Position numbers and translations under genes: made by a program
Assembly (NCBI RefSeq): GCF_008806385.1
Contig: NZ_VZZK01000003.1
Coordinates: 181,222 to 245,221 of the forward strand
Direction: 5' to 3'
DNA from: Methylobacterium soli
Lineage (GTDB): Bacteria > Pseudomonadota > Alphaproteobacteria > Rhizobiales > Beijerinckiaceae
DNA length: 64,000 nucleotides
In this document: positions 19,694 through 27,190 of the stretch, in pieces
How positions within the stretch are numbered: the stretch's first letter is position 1
How the letters are laid out: each line of letters begins with the position of its first letter
The notes under the pieces: model-generated
Told to the model about the DNA's origin: nothing
What the model saw: the letters and a program-made list of their open reading frames with translations, nothing else
Databases searched by the model: none

Positions 19694-21171
19694 CGCGGCT
19701 TCTCCTCGGCCAGCGCCGACGTCTCGGCCGGCGATGCGGCCGTCGCCATGCCTTCCAGGGCCGCCTTCAGGTTGCTCTCGGCATCGATGAGGAAGTTGGC
19801 CGAGGTGACGACCCGGTCGCCCGCCGTGACGCCCTCGCTGATCTCCACGTACCCGCCGCCGCGGCGTCCGACCTTGACCGCGCGCGGCTCGAACCGGCCC
19901 TCGCCCCTGTCGCGCAGGACGACCTGTCTGGCGCCCGTGTCGAGGACGGCGTCCTCCGGCACCGTCACCACGGGCGTGTCGTTGCCCGTCGCGATCTCGA
20001 CATCGGCGTACATCGCCGGGCGGAGCTCCCCGTTCGGGTTCGGCAACTCGATCCGCAGGCGGGCGGTCCGCGTGCCCATCGCCAGATGCGGGTAGATCCG
20101 CGCCACCGTTCCGGTGAAGACCCGGCCTGGGAAGCTCCTGGGCCGCACCGTCGCGCGCTGTCCTTCAGCGACGGCGGCGAGGTCGCGCTCGGTCACGTCG
20201 GCCAGGACCCAGACCCGGCTGTGGTCGACGATGCGGAACAGGACGTCGCCGGACTTCGCGCGCATCCCGTCCGAGATGTTCCGTTCGACGACGACGCCAT
20301 CGCGTGGAGAGGACCATGTAAGGGTCGCCGGCACCTTGCGCGTGCGCTCGATCTCGTCGATCACCTCCGCCGGCATGCCGAGATTCTCGAGGCGCCGCCG
20401 GGCCCCCTCGTAGCCGATGCCGGTCAGGTATTGGGCTGCGGCCGCGTTGATCTCCGGCGAGAACAGCCGCAGCAGCGGCTGGCCCTTGTGGACGTGATCG
20501 CCCGTGGCGACGTTCTCGACCGTCTCGATAAAGGAATCCGTCCGCATCGCGATCACGGAGATCCGGCGCTCGTCCTCCTCGATCGAGCCCGGCGCCCGCA
20601 CCGGCACCGACAGGGCGCGGCGCTCGGCCGCCTCCGACCGCACCCCCGTGCGCTGGATCTTGCCCGGCGAGACCGTCACGACGCCGGTATCCGAATCCTC
20701 ACCCTCGTAGACAGGGAGGTAGTCCATCCCCATCGAGTCCTTCTTCGGGACCGGCGAGGTATCCGGCAGGCCCATCGGGTTGCGGTAGTAGCGCGTCCGT
20801 CGAGGGCTCGCGGGCGCACCGGCCGCGGCGTGCGGCGGCATCTCGGCCGGCCTCCCCGTCTCGGATGTATCGGCGTCGAAGCGCAGGTCCTCGTCGGCCT
20901 GGACGGCGCGGAAATCCCGGCCATCCGCGGTCTTCGTCGGCGTAGGCGCGTAGATCGGCTTGCCGTCCGGATCCTGATAGTAGGCGACCGGCCCCGTCGC
21001 TCCGGCGGGGGCCGCAGGAGCAGACCTGCGGGCCGGAAGCCAATCCGTGAATTCCAACCGCGCCCTCTCGACGAGCGCCGGGACGGGGCTGCCCGCGCGC
21101 CCCGCCCAATAGCCGGTGCCCCCCGCCGCGAGCGCGGCGAGGGTGCCGGCCAGCCAAGCTGACCGGCTCAT
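19690..21171 (-). CDS. cusB: efflux RND periplasmic adaptor, CusB-like
   Basis: A 493-residue membrane-fusion adaptor that links CusA to an outer-membrane channel. An N-terminal hydrophobic anchor (about 5-25) is followed by two copies of a heavy-metal-binding motif: YYQDPDGKPIYAP and YYRNPMGL-PKKDSMGMDYLPVY (about residues 65-155). The HlyD-like hairpin and beta-barrel follow (GSIEEDERRISVI, then VVERNISDGM). The first motif looks degenerate, having lost the Met/Cys residues kept in the second. The start overlaps the FixH-like stop (ATGA). Confidence 0.88.
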   Translation of the reverse strand: MSRSAWLAGTLAALAAGGTGYWAGRAGSPVPALVERARLEFTDWLPARRSAPAAPAGATGPVAYYQDPDGKPIYAPTPTKTADGRDFRAVQADEDLRFDADTSETGRPAEMPPHAAAGAPASPRRTRYYRNPMGLPDTSPVPKKDSMGMDYLPVYEGEDSDTGVVTVSPGKIQRTGVRSEAAERRALSVPVRAPGSIEEDERRISVIAMRTDSFIETVENVATGDHVHKGQPLLRLFSPEINAAAAQYLTGIGYEGARRRLENLGMPAEVIDEIERTRKVPATLTWSSPRDGVVVERNISDGMRAKSGDVLFRIVDHSRVWVLADVTERDLAAVAEGQRATVRPRSFPGRVFTGTVARIYPHLAMGTRTARLRIELPNPNGELRPAMYADVEIATGNDTPVVTVPEDAVLDTGARQVVLRDRGEGRFEPRAVKVGRRGGGYVEISEGVTAGDRVVTSANFLIDAESNLKAALEGMATAASPAETSALAEEKPR

Positions 21172-21563
21172 GGGACGGCCTTGAGGACCAGCTTGTTCTC
21201 GACGGTGCCGGTCTCGCCCTGGACCTTGGCTCCGAGCGACAGGCGCCAGCCGCCGGCCATCGTGAGCGTCGTCCTGAACCGATAGAGACCAGGCTCCGTC
21301 GACGGCAGCTGCTCGATCCTGGAGACCATCTCCTCCATGCTGTCGGGCGCCATGTCGATGCGCTTGGCCATGATCACGGCGTTCGGCACCGGCTTGCCGC
21401 TGCGCTTGTCGACGAGGCGGACATCGAGGACGGCGTCGCCCTGCTTCACCTCGTTTTTCACGAGCCGGAATTCGTAATCCTTGATGTCGGCTCGGGCCGG
21501 CCCGATCAGGGCGAGGCCGAGCAGCGCCGCCGACAGGGCGTGCGCAAAAGCATTCTTCGTCAC
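21168..21563 (-). CDS. FixH/YtkA-like exported protein
   Basis: A 131-residue protein with a signal peptide (NAFAHALSAALLGLALIGPARA) and one immunoglobulin-like beta domain of the FixH/YtkA type (LVDKRSGKPVPNAVIMAKRIDM, then the GGWRLSLGAKV strand). Such proteins often sit next to copper transport or cytochrome oxidase genes. GTG 21563 is chosen because CAGGAGA lies 8 nt upstream and the signal peptide begins there; a longer ATG start at 21614 lacks support. A periplasmic copper-handling role is inferred from the operon. Confidence 0.78.
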   Translation of the reverse strand: MTKNAFAHALSAALLGLALIGPARADIKDYEFRLVKNEVKQGDAVLDVRLVDKRSGKPVPNAVIMAKRIDMAPDSMEEMVSRIEQLPSTEPGLYRFRTTLTMAGGWRLSLGAKVQGETGTVENKLVLKAVP

Positions 21564-21644
21564 GGGCGGAATCTCCTGAACACGATGAGGACCGCGCGCC
21601 GAGGCACGCGGCATCGGCCGACGCTTACGCCGGCAGCATCGGGC

Positions 21645-22025
21645 TCAGGATCGAGGGGGTTCGGGTGGAGGGGCGCGGACGAGACTGTCGAAGGGCGCAT
21701 TGCCACCCCAGAGCCTGTCCTCGACGCTCGCGACCCGCACGGGAAGGCCGATCCCGCTCGGCAGGCCCGAGACGAGCTTCGCGAGGCAGAGCGCCATCAG
21801 GGGACAGCCCTTCGAGCAGTCCGGCATCGTCGGAATCTCGTGTGGGCAGCAGGGCATGTCATCCATGGCCCCATCGGCCATGCGGGACATTGCCATCGGG
21901 TGGCTCTGCGCTGCCGTGGGCGCGTGCACGCCCGCCATGGCCGCTGGGGCAGCCACTGGCGCAAGGGCAAGACTGACGACCGCGAGGAGCGGGAGCAGCC
22001 GCCGGAGGGCGAGCCAGACGATCAC
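21645..22025 (-). CDS. small Cys/Met/His-rich exported protein
   Basis: A 126-residue protein, GTG start, with an N-terminal hydrophobic segment (LLPLLAVVSLALAPVAA) and a metal-binding-looking centre rich in Met, His and Cys: HPMAMSRM, DDMPCCPHE, DCSKGCPLMALC (about residues 42-81). It is first in the CusBA operon, so a periplasmic copper-binding or sensing role is likely by context. No named domain is recognised. Confidence 0.65.
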   Translation of the reverse strand: MIVWLALRRLLPLLAVVSLALAPVAAPAAMAGVHAPTAAQSHPMAMSRMADGAMDDMPCCPHEIPTMPDCSKGCPLMALCLAKLVSGLPSGIGLPVRVASVEDRLWGGNAPFDSLVRAPPPEPPRS

Positions 22026-22452
22026 GAGTCCAAGATCTCACATCGGGCCAGCCGCAGAAAGCCCTGGGCCCGGGCTGCGATAAGAATAGCGGATTGTTCA
22101 GCGATGCTCGTCTTCATACCGGCGGTGGCCGGCAAGGACCTGGACGATCCGGCATTCGATGATCTGGTCATCAACGCACATCCCGTACCTGCTGCTGACG
22201 TTTTCGCGCATGGCCTGTCGCGCCCCGACACGCCGGCGGAGCGCGACGAGGTGCGGGCGCGTGACCGGGTCGCCGTCAGCGCAGGTGCTGATTGGATGCG
22301 CGGTGAGCGCCTACAACTGACCAACGCCTCGGCCTTGCCAAGGACACCCTGTTGAGCAGCCAAAACGCGTCGCACCCCAGCCGCGATTGCCGATACGGTA
22401 TGAAAATACCGCAATCGCGAAACAGGCCAAGTTATTATCAATGATTGTGAAA
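22026..22452. other. intergenic region, copper operon to tRNA-Arg
   Basis: No recognised gene. An 83-codon frame on the + strand (22104-22355) has no visible motif or ribosome site and is not called. The region must hold the leftward promoter for the copper operon; a TATTCT-like -10 is visible but lacks a partner. A compact hairpin lies at 22383-22418. Base composition is less GC-rich than the neighbouring genes. Confidence 0.4.
22383..22418. repeat. nested inverted repeat
   Basis: GCGATTG (22383-22389) pairs with CAATCGC (22412-22418). Inside, CGGTAT (22396-22401) pairs with ATACCG (22406-22411) around a GAAA tetraloop, leaving a six-base bulge CCGATA. It lies 35 bp beyond the 3' end of tRNA-Arg, with no T-run on either strand. 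Confidence 0.6.
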
Positions 22453-22529
22453 TGGCGCGCCCGAAAGGATTCGAACCTCTGACCCCCAGATTCGTAGTCT
22501 GGTGCTCTATCCAGCTGAGCTACGGGCGC
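22453..22529 (-). tRNA. tRNA-Arg (ACG)
   Basis: A 77-nt cloverleaf on the minus strand including encoded CCA. The 7-bp acceptor GCGCCCG/CGGGCGC is perfect, the D arm reads GCTCAGCTGGATAGAGC, the anticodon stem CCAGA/TCTGG encloses loop CTACGAA (anticodon ACG), and the T arm carries GGTTCGAATCC. The ACG wobble adenosine would be deaminated to inosine by TadA. Confidence 0.96.
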
Positions 22530-22573
22530 GCGGTGGATCGGGCGGCGTTGCTTGCCGCACCGGTCGGGAGCGG

Positions 22574-22602
22574 TGTCTAGAGGCTCCGCCTGCGCTTGGC
22601 AA
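22574..22602 (-). promoter_or_regulatory. candidate promoter for tRNA-Arg
   Basis: On the minus strand TTGCCA (22602-22597) and TAGACA (22579-22574) are separated by 17 bp, placing transcription start about 38 nt before the tRNA. The -35 is the same hexamer as that before tRNA-Thr. Confidence 0.4.
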
Positions 22603-22618
22603 GCCCTTCCGCGCCGAT

Positions 22619-22634
22619 CGGGCGAATTCGCCCG
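22619..22634. promoter_or_regulatory. 16-bp perfect palindrome before selA
   Basis: CGGGCGAATTCGCCCG is a perfect 16-bp palindrome in the 178-bp divergent gap between tRNA-Arg and selA. It could be an operator or simply chance in GC-rich DNA. Confidence 0.35.
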
Positions 22635-22707
22635 CCGCGGTGGGGACGGGCCGGATCACAGGTCCGCATCGGCCCGCCGCACGCTGGATCGGAGGGGGCC
22701 GGCTGCT

Positions 22708-24177
22708 ATGTCTTGGAGCATGAGCGAGGTTGTATCCCCGGGCGAAGGCGAGCGCGCGTTGCAGGACCCGCCCGACGACGATGGCGGGCCACCGGCCCGA
22801 CGCCGTCCGCCCGCGGTCGAGCGCTTGCTCGGTCACGGGACGGCGTCATCCTGGGTCGTACAACATGGCCGGATCGCTCTCACGGGCGCCATCCGAGCCG
22901 TCCTCGACGAGATCCGGGCGGGCGCGGAGCCGGTTCCAGACGACGCCGAGATCGTCGCGCGCGCCGCGGCCCGCCTCGATGCGGCCGCGCGCCCCTCGTT
23001 GCGCCAGGTCTTCAACCTGACGGGCACGGTGCTCCACACCAATCTCGGTCGCGCGATCCTGCCGGAGGAGGCCGTCGTCGCGGTCGCAGCCGCGATGACG
23101 GGGGCGACGAACCTCGAATTCGATCTCGCCTCGGGTGAGCGGGGGGAACGCGACAGCCATGTCGAGGCCTTGATCTGTCGCCTGACCGGAGCCGAGGCGG
23201 CCCTCGTCGTCAACAACAATGCGGCCGCGGTGCTCCTTGTGCTCGACGCCTTGGCCCTGCGCCGCGAGGTGATCGTCTCGCGAGGGGAACTCGTCGAGAT
23301 CGGCGGATCCTTCCGCGTGCCGGACGTGATGGCCCGGGCCGGATGCCGGCTGCGGGAGGTCGGCACCACGAACCGCACCCATCTCGCCGATTACGCCGAC
23401 GCCATCGGCCCCCGCACCGGCCTCGTGATGAAGGTGCATCCGAGCAATTACGAGATCCGGGGATTCGCGTCGCAGCCGCCCGAGGCCGAGTTGCACCGGC
23501 TCTGCATCGCGCGCGGCGTCCCCCTCGCCAGCGATCTCGGCAGCGGCAGCCTCATCGACCTGGCCGCCTATGGTCTGCCGCCGGAGCCGACCGTGCGGCA
23601 GGCGCTGGCGTATTGCGATCTCGTGACCTTTAGCGGGGACAAGCTCCTCGGCGGTGTGCAATGCGGCCTCGTCGTGGGCCGGGCGGACCTCGTCGCGAAG
23701 GCTCGGCGCAACCCGCTCAAGCGGGCTCTGCGGGTCGACAAGATGACCTATGCCGCCCTGGAGGCTGTGCTGCGGCTCTACGAACATCCGGAGCAACTGC
23801 GCCGACGCTTGCCCACCCTGCGGCTCCTGACGCGGCCGCGCGACGAGATCGAGGCGCAGGCGCGGCGCCTGCTGCCCGAGGTGGCCCGACGCCTCCAGGG
23901 GCGCGCCGAGGTTGCGCTCAGTTCCTGCGCCAGCCAGATCGGGTCCGGGGCGCTCCCCATCGACACGCTGCCGAGCGCCTGCCTGACTTTGCGCCGACCG
24001 GCCAGCGACGGCACGCGCCGCGGTGGGGGCGCCTGGCTCAAGCGCCTCGGCGCGGACTTGCGCGCTTTGCCGGTCCCGATCATCGGCCGGGTCGCTCACG
24101 ATGCCCTCCAACTCGACCTGCGTACGCTCGAAGACGAAGCCGGCTTCCTGGCGTCCCTCGACGCCCTCGCGTGCTAG
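22708..24177 (+). CDS. selA: L-seryl-tRNA(Sec) selenium transferase
   Basis: A 489-residue PLP enzyme that converts Ser-tRNA(Sec) to Sec-tRNA(Sec) with selenophosphate. The PLP lysine is K312 in FSGDKLLGGVQCG, and other family blocks are NLTGTVLHTNLGRA (103-116), ALVVNNNAAAV and VGTTNRTHLADY. Length is close to E. coli SelA (463). ATG 22708 is chosen for GGAGGG 11 nt upstream; an ATG at 22720 is possible. No selB or selD is adjacent, and the formate dehydrogenase of this window uses Cys, so its client selenoprotein must lie elsewhere. Confidence 0.92.
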   Translation: MSWSMSEVVSPGEGERALQDPPDDDGGPPARRRPPAVERLLGHGTASSWVVQHGRIALTGAIRAVLDEIRAGAEPVPDDAEIVARAAARLDAAARPSLRQVFNLTGTVLHTNLGRAILPEEAVVAVAAAMTGATNLEFDLASGERGERDSHVEALICRLTGAEAALVVNNNAAAVLLVLDALALRREVIVSRGELVEIGGSFRVPDVMARAGCRLREVGTTNRTHLADYADAIGPRTGLVMKVHPSNYEIRGFASQPPEAELHRLCIARGVPLASDLGSGSLIDLAAYGLPPEPTVRQALAYCDLVTFSGDKLLGGVQCGLVVGRADLVAKARRNPLKRALRVDKMTYAALEAVLRLYEHPEQLRRRLPTLRLLTRPRDEIEAQARRLLPEVARRLQGRAEVALSSCASQIGSGALPIDTLPSACLTLRRPASDGTRRGGGAWLKRLGADLRALPVPIIGRVAHDALQLDLRTLEDEAGFLASLDALAC

Positions 24178-24217
24178 GCCAAGGCGCATTATCGTGCGGG
24201 GTGCGCGGAAGAATTCT

Positions 24218-24227
24218 GCGTATACGC
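24218..24227. promoter_or_regulatory. palindrome upstream of the OhrR-like gene
   Basis: GCGTATACGC is a perfect 10-bp palindrome, followed about 16 bp later by a half-repeat CGCGTATCG. It sits about 90 bp before the regulator start and could be its operator. No clear -10/-35 pair accompanies it. Confidence 0.3.
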
Positions 24228-24314
24228 TGCGCTCCGGTTTCGCGTATCGTGCTATGCAGGAGGGGCCGGTCGGGCTCGCGCCGGACGCGTGCGGTCTCGG
24301 TGTGGCCGGATGGC

Positions 24315-24791
24315 ATGGTGTACATGGTGAACGCGCTCAAGGAGAAGGCCGGGTCGCTCACGGACCCGCTGCTGCTCGACAACCAGCTCTGCTACGCTCT
24401 CTATGCGGCGGCGCACCGAATGACGAAGTCCTATCGTCCGATGCTGGAACGGATTGGACTGACCTACCCGCAATATCTCGTCCTGCTCGTGCTTTGGGAA
24501 ACGGACGGTGTCACGGTGTCGGAGATCGGGCGGCGCCTGCGCCTCGATTCCGGCACGTTGACGCCGGTGCTGAAGCGTCTCGAGAGCGCGGGGCTTCTGG
24601 TGCGCAGCCGGCGGCAGAGCGACGAGCGCGAGGTGGAGATCGGCCTCACCCCGCGGGGGCAATCCCTCAAGGCCGAGGCCGCCGGCGTGCGCCAATCGGT
24701 CATGTGCCAGCTCAACCTGACGGAACCGGAAGTCCAGGCGATGCGGGCCGACCTCAACCATCTGATCGAGAACCTGTCCGCGAACGGCTGA
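24315..24791 (+). CDS. MarR-family regulator, OhrR-like
   Basis: A 158-residue winged-helix repressor. The segment DNQLCYALYAA (Cys26) is the hallmark peroxide-sensing cysteine of OhrR, and a second Cys in SVMCQLN near the C-terminus fits the two-cysteine type. The DNA-binding helix-turn-helix reads VSEIGRRLRLDSGTLTPVLKRL. OhrR normally controls the hydroperoxide reductase ohr, which is not adjacent here. Start ATG 24315; ATG 24324 also fits and neither has a strong ribosome site. Confidence 0.83.
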   Translation: MVYMVNALKEKAGSLTDPLLLDNQLCYALYAAAHRMTKSYRPMLERIGLTYPQYLVLLVLWETDGVTVSEIGRRLRLDSGTLTPVLKRLESAGLLVRSRRQSDEREVEIGLTPRGQSLKAEAAGVRQSVMCQLNLTEPEVQAMRADLNHLIENLSANG

Positions 24792-25139
24792 GCCAGCCGG
24801 CGCAGAGACCGCAATGCCCTTCCCTGTCATGCGGCTGTCGGCGCGCTCCTGTAGGGTCTTGATCGGCCGCGTTCGTTTGCCGGATAAATTTCGGTTGAGG
24901 CGGCCCGGCCTTCCGCCTATTTGGGGAACGGGGACGGTCGCGGGCCGTTCCGTTCTCTCTCTTCCGCGAAACGTCATGGCCCGGATCGCGCTGGACCGTC
25001 ATCCACCGCGTCGCTCCATCGGGATGGGTGGGGCCGGGCGGATCTCCGGATGGGATCAGGCGCCGCGTCAGGGTGCGGATGGGCCGGCCTGGAGCATCGC
25101 GCGCCTAACTCCTCGCAGCGAGGTCATCGTTTTCGGATC
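24792..25139. other. intergenic region with no recognised gene
   Basis: No coding or RNA feature can be supported between the OhrR-like gene and the NUDIX gene. A TTGATC-18 bp-GATAAA pair near 24860 is a weak promoter candidate. Confidence 0.4.
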
Positions 25140-25598
25140 ATGACGACACAACCCGGTGACAGCGAGCGCGAGCCGAGACGGCAAGTGGGCGCCCTGCCGT
25201 TCCGACGGGACGGGGACGGCAGCTACACCGTTCTCCTCGTCACCTCCCGCGAGAGCCGGCGCTGGGTGATACCGAAGGGCTGGCCCATGAAGGGGCGCAA
25301 ACCCTACGAGGCCGCCGCCCGCGAGGCCTATGAGGAGGCCGGCGTCATCGGCCATGTCGGCAAGCGCCCCCTCGGCTTCTATCTCTACGATAAGCGCCTC
25401 AAGAACCGGGACTCGGTCCTGTGCCAGGTCAAGGTGTTCCCCCTCGAAGTGCGCAAGCAGCTCAAGCGCTGGCCCGAGCAGCACGAGCGCGAGAACCGCT
25501 GGTTCACCCCCTCCGAGGCCGCCGAGGCGGTCGCCGAGGCGGGCCTCGCGGGCATCATCCGAGCGGCCCTGAGGCGCGAAGCCGGCCTGCCCGACTGA
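25140..25598 (+). CDS. NUDIX hydrolase
   Basis: A 152-residue NUDIX-fold pyrophosphohydrolase, similar in layout to diphosphoinositol polyphosphate/diadenosine polyphosphate hydrolases. The NUDIX box is around residues 48-65 (KGRKPYEAAAREAYEEAG) with the metal-binding REAYEEAG core. The N-terminal strand VGALPFRRDGDG-YTVLLVTS and the WVIPKGWPMKG lead-in are typical. It is monocistronic, followed by tRNA-Thr. The substrate cannot be predicted. Confidence 0.87.
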   Translation: MTTQPGDSEREPRRQVGALPFRRDGDGSYTVLLVTSRESRRWVIPKGWPMKGRKPYEAAAREAYEEAGVIGHVGKRPLGFYLYDKRLKNRDSVLCQVKVFPLEVRKQLKRWPEQHERENRWFTPSEAAEAVAEAGLAGIIRAALRREAGLPD

Positions 25599-25680
25599 GA
25601 TTGCACCGAAGCGATGCTGCGCGCGGGTGTTGCCGTCGAACCATGCGGCGGAGGATCGACAGAACCGTGCATTCAGACGA

Positions 25681-25709
25681 TTGCCAAGCCGATCCCGATC
25701 CGCTAATCC
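25681..25709 (+). promoter_or_regulatory. candidate promoter for tRNA-Thr
   Basis: TTGCCA (25681-25686) and TAATCC (25704-25709) are 17 bp apart and end about 42 nt before the tRNA. The -10 match is weak, but position and -35 match the arrangement before tRNA-Arg. Confidence 0.35.
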
Positions 25710-25751
25710 CCCACCCGGTCGGACGGAAGCGCTCAGCGCCCTCCGCCCCAT

Positions 25752-25826
25752 GCTGCGGTAGCTCAGTGGTAGAGCACCTCATTGGTAATGAGGAGGTCGT
25801 GGGTTCGATCCCCCCTCGCAGCACCA
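25752..25826 (+). tRNA. tRNA-Thr (GGT)
   Basis: A 75-nt cloverleaf with encoded CCA. The acceptor GCTGCGG/TCGCAGC pairs with one G-U, the D arm reads GCTCAGTGGTAGAGC, the anticodon stem CCTCA/TGAGG encloses TTGGTAA (anticodon GGT), and the T arm has GGTTCGATCC. Confidence 0.96.
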
Positions 25827-26323
25827 GTTATTCCTGATCACGTTCCATCAGTCAGATGCGCGCCAGATCCGGCCGATCTCGCTGCGGGCCATTACGGCCG
25901 CAGAACGCGTTCGCAAGCCCGCTCGCGCCATCACAATGCAGATTCCTGCGAGGTGGATGCGGCGCCTGGGCCGCCCATCCCCGCCCCATGCTGTCAGCAC
26001 CCGTGGCACGGACTGGATAGATCCGCCAGGCCCTGCCGGTGGTGCGGGGCGGGTGGGCCCCGGTCCGGATGCGGCGCAGGCTCCAGATCGCCTCCGAGAG
26101 GGCACGCCGGAGCCCGACGGCGGAAGCTCAGAGCAATCCGGCAGGCCGCTCACCACGGGTCGATACCGGCTAGGGGCTCGAACCGATCGACATGGTGCCT
26201 CATGCCGAAGCTTGCGCGCGCGCTTCTGTGCCCGAGCGGAAAACGAGCCCGCGCGGACACACTCGAGCGCGAAGGTCTGCCAGGAACTGAAAACGCTTCG
26301 GAGATCGCTTGTTCGGATCGATC
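25827..26323. other. intergenic region with no recognised gene
   Basis: About 500 bp after tRNA-Thr. Several open frames exist on both strands but none shows a motif, ribosome site or plausible composition. No tRNA-derived direct repeat or integrase gene is seen, so there is no sign of an integrated element. Confidence 0.4.
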
Positions 26324-26887
26324 CTAGCGCGCGGCCTGCAGATACTTCAGGTCGAGCGCCGTGAGCGCGAGGAGCGGCGCGGGAAGCGCCATGCCAGCGA
26401 TGCGCATCTTCCGCGCCGTATCGCGGCAGGCGACGATATCATTGTTCCGCGCGGCGGCATCGGCCTGCTCGATCATTTCGGGCGAGGGTTTCGGCGCGCC
26501 CGCAGCCGTTGCGGCGGGCGGCGGGGCGGCGGGGGCTGCCTTCTGGGCCTCTCCCTGCGGCCCCGAGGCCCCCGGTCCGGATTGGGTGACGGGACCGCTG
26601 AGACCCGATTTCTGCTGGGTCTCCCCGGCTGCTGACGACGCCGTCGGCGCCGGCTGCCCCTGAGCGGGGGCCTGAACGGCGGTCGCCGTCTGGGGCGGCG
26701 GTGAACCGGCCGGCGCCGCCGGTGCCGGCGGGTGCACGAAGGCCACGAGCTCCTGGCAGATATTGGCGGGCTTGCCGGTCCGTGCGCCGCTCGGCGCGGG
26801 GTCGGTCTGGGCAGACGCCGCGATCGGGCTCAGGAAGACGGCCAGGGCCAAGCCTGCTTTTGCGATCATGATCCGGTCCTTCGGCAT
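26324..26887 (-). CDS. Pro/Ala-rich exported protein
   Basis: A 187-residue protein with a signal peptide (IAKAGLALAVFLSPIAASA, about residues 8-26). A short Cys-containing segment (ANICQELVAF) leads into a long Pro/Ala/Gln-rich linker (about 52-130), and a conserved-looking C-terminal helix region follows (MIEQADAAARNNDIVACRDTARKMRIAGMALP). The two Cys could form a disulfide in the periplasm. It is the last gene before the gap and may be co-transcribed with the formate dehydrogenase. No family is recognised. Confidence 0.62.
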   Translation of the reverse strand: MPKDRIMIAKAGLALAVFLSPIAASAQTDPAPSGARTGKPANICQELVAFVHPPAPAAPAGSPPPQTATAVQAPAQGQPAPTASSAAGETQQKSGLSGPVTQSGPGASGPQGEAQKAAPAAPPPAATAAGAPKPSPEMIEQADAAARNNDIVACRDTARKMRIAGMALPAPLLALTALDLKYLQAAR

Positions 26888-26923
26888 CGCCGGTGTCCCT
26901 GCGTCAGTCTGCGGCCGCGGCGC

Positions 26924-27145
26924 TCAGGAGCGCTTGCCGGATTGCGGGTCCCCGGCCACCTCGTCGTGAGGCCCCTTCACGTCCCCCGTCCAGCGGGGCC
27001 CGACGAGGTTGGTGCCGGGCTGCGAGACGCGGGTCGAGGTGGTGGAGAAGGCCTGCCAGGCAAATCTCTGGCTCGTGGCCAGGACGTAGGAGGCCGCGAT
27101 GCCGAGCGCCACGGCACAGATCACGGCAACAACGAACGCTTTCAT
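26924..27145 (-). CDS. small membrane-anchored protein of the fdh operon
   Basis: A 73-residue protein with one N-terminal transmembrane or signal segment (AFVVAVICAVALGIAASYVLA, residues 3-23) and a hydrophilic periplasmic tail with VGPRWTGDVKGP. It starts 46 nt after the gamma-subunit gene and is probably part of that operon. It may be a small accessory peptide of the membrane formate dehydrogenase; no named family is recognised. Confidence 0.65.
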   Translation of the reverse strand: MKAFVVAVICAVALGIAASYVLATSQRFAWQAFSTTSTRVSQPGTNLVGPRWTGDVKGPHDEVAGDPQSGKRS

Positions 27146-27190
27146 GGACGTCTCCTATCTCAGCCCCGCTGAGATGCCCCCGAAGCGGCC

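Noticed and set aside
22104..22355. Possible 83-residue protein upstream of tRNA-Arg
   Set aside because: No ribosome site, motif or partner; the opposite strand has an equally long open frame.
22453..22529. tRNA-Arg as an integration site for a mobile element
   Set aside because: No integrase, no repeated tRNA 3' end and no foreign genes on either side.
25827..26323. Open frames of 100-180 codons after tRNA-Thr
   Set aside because: They overlap each other on both strands, and none has a motif or ribosome site.
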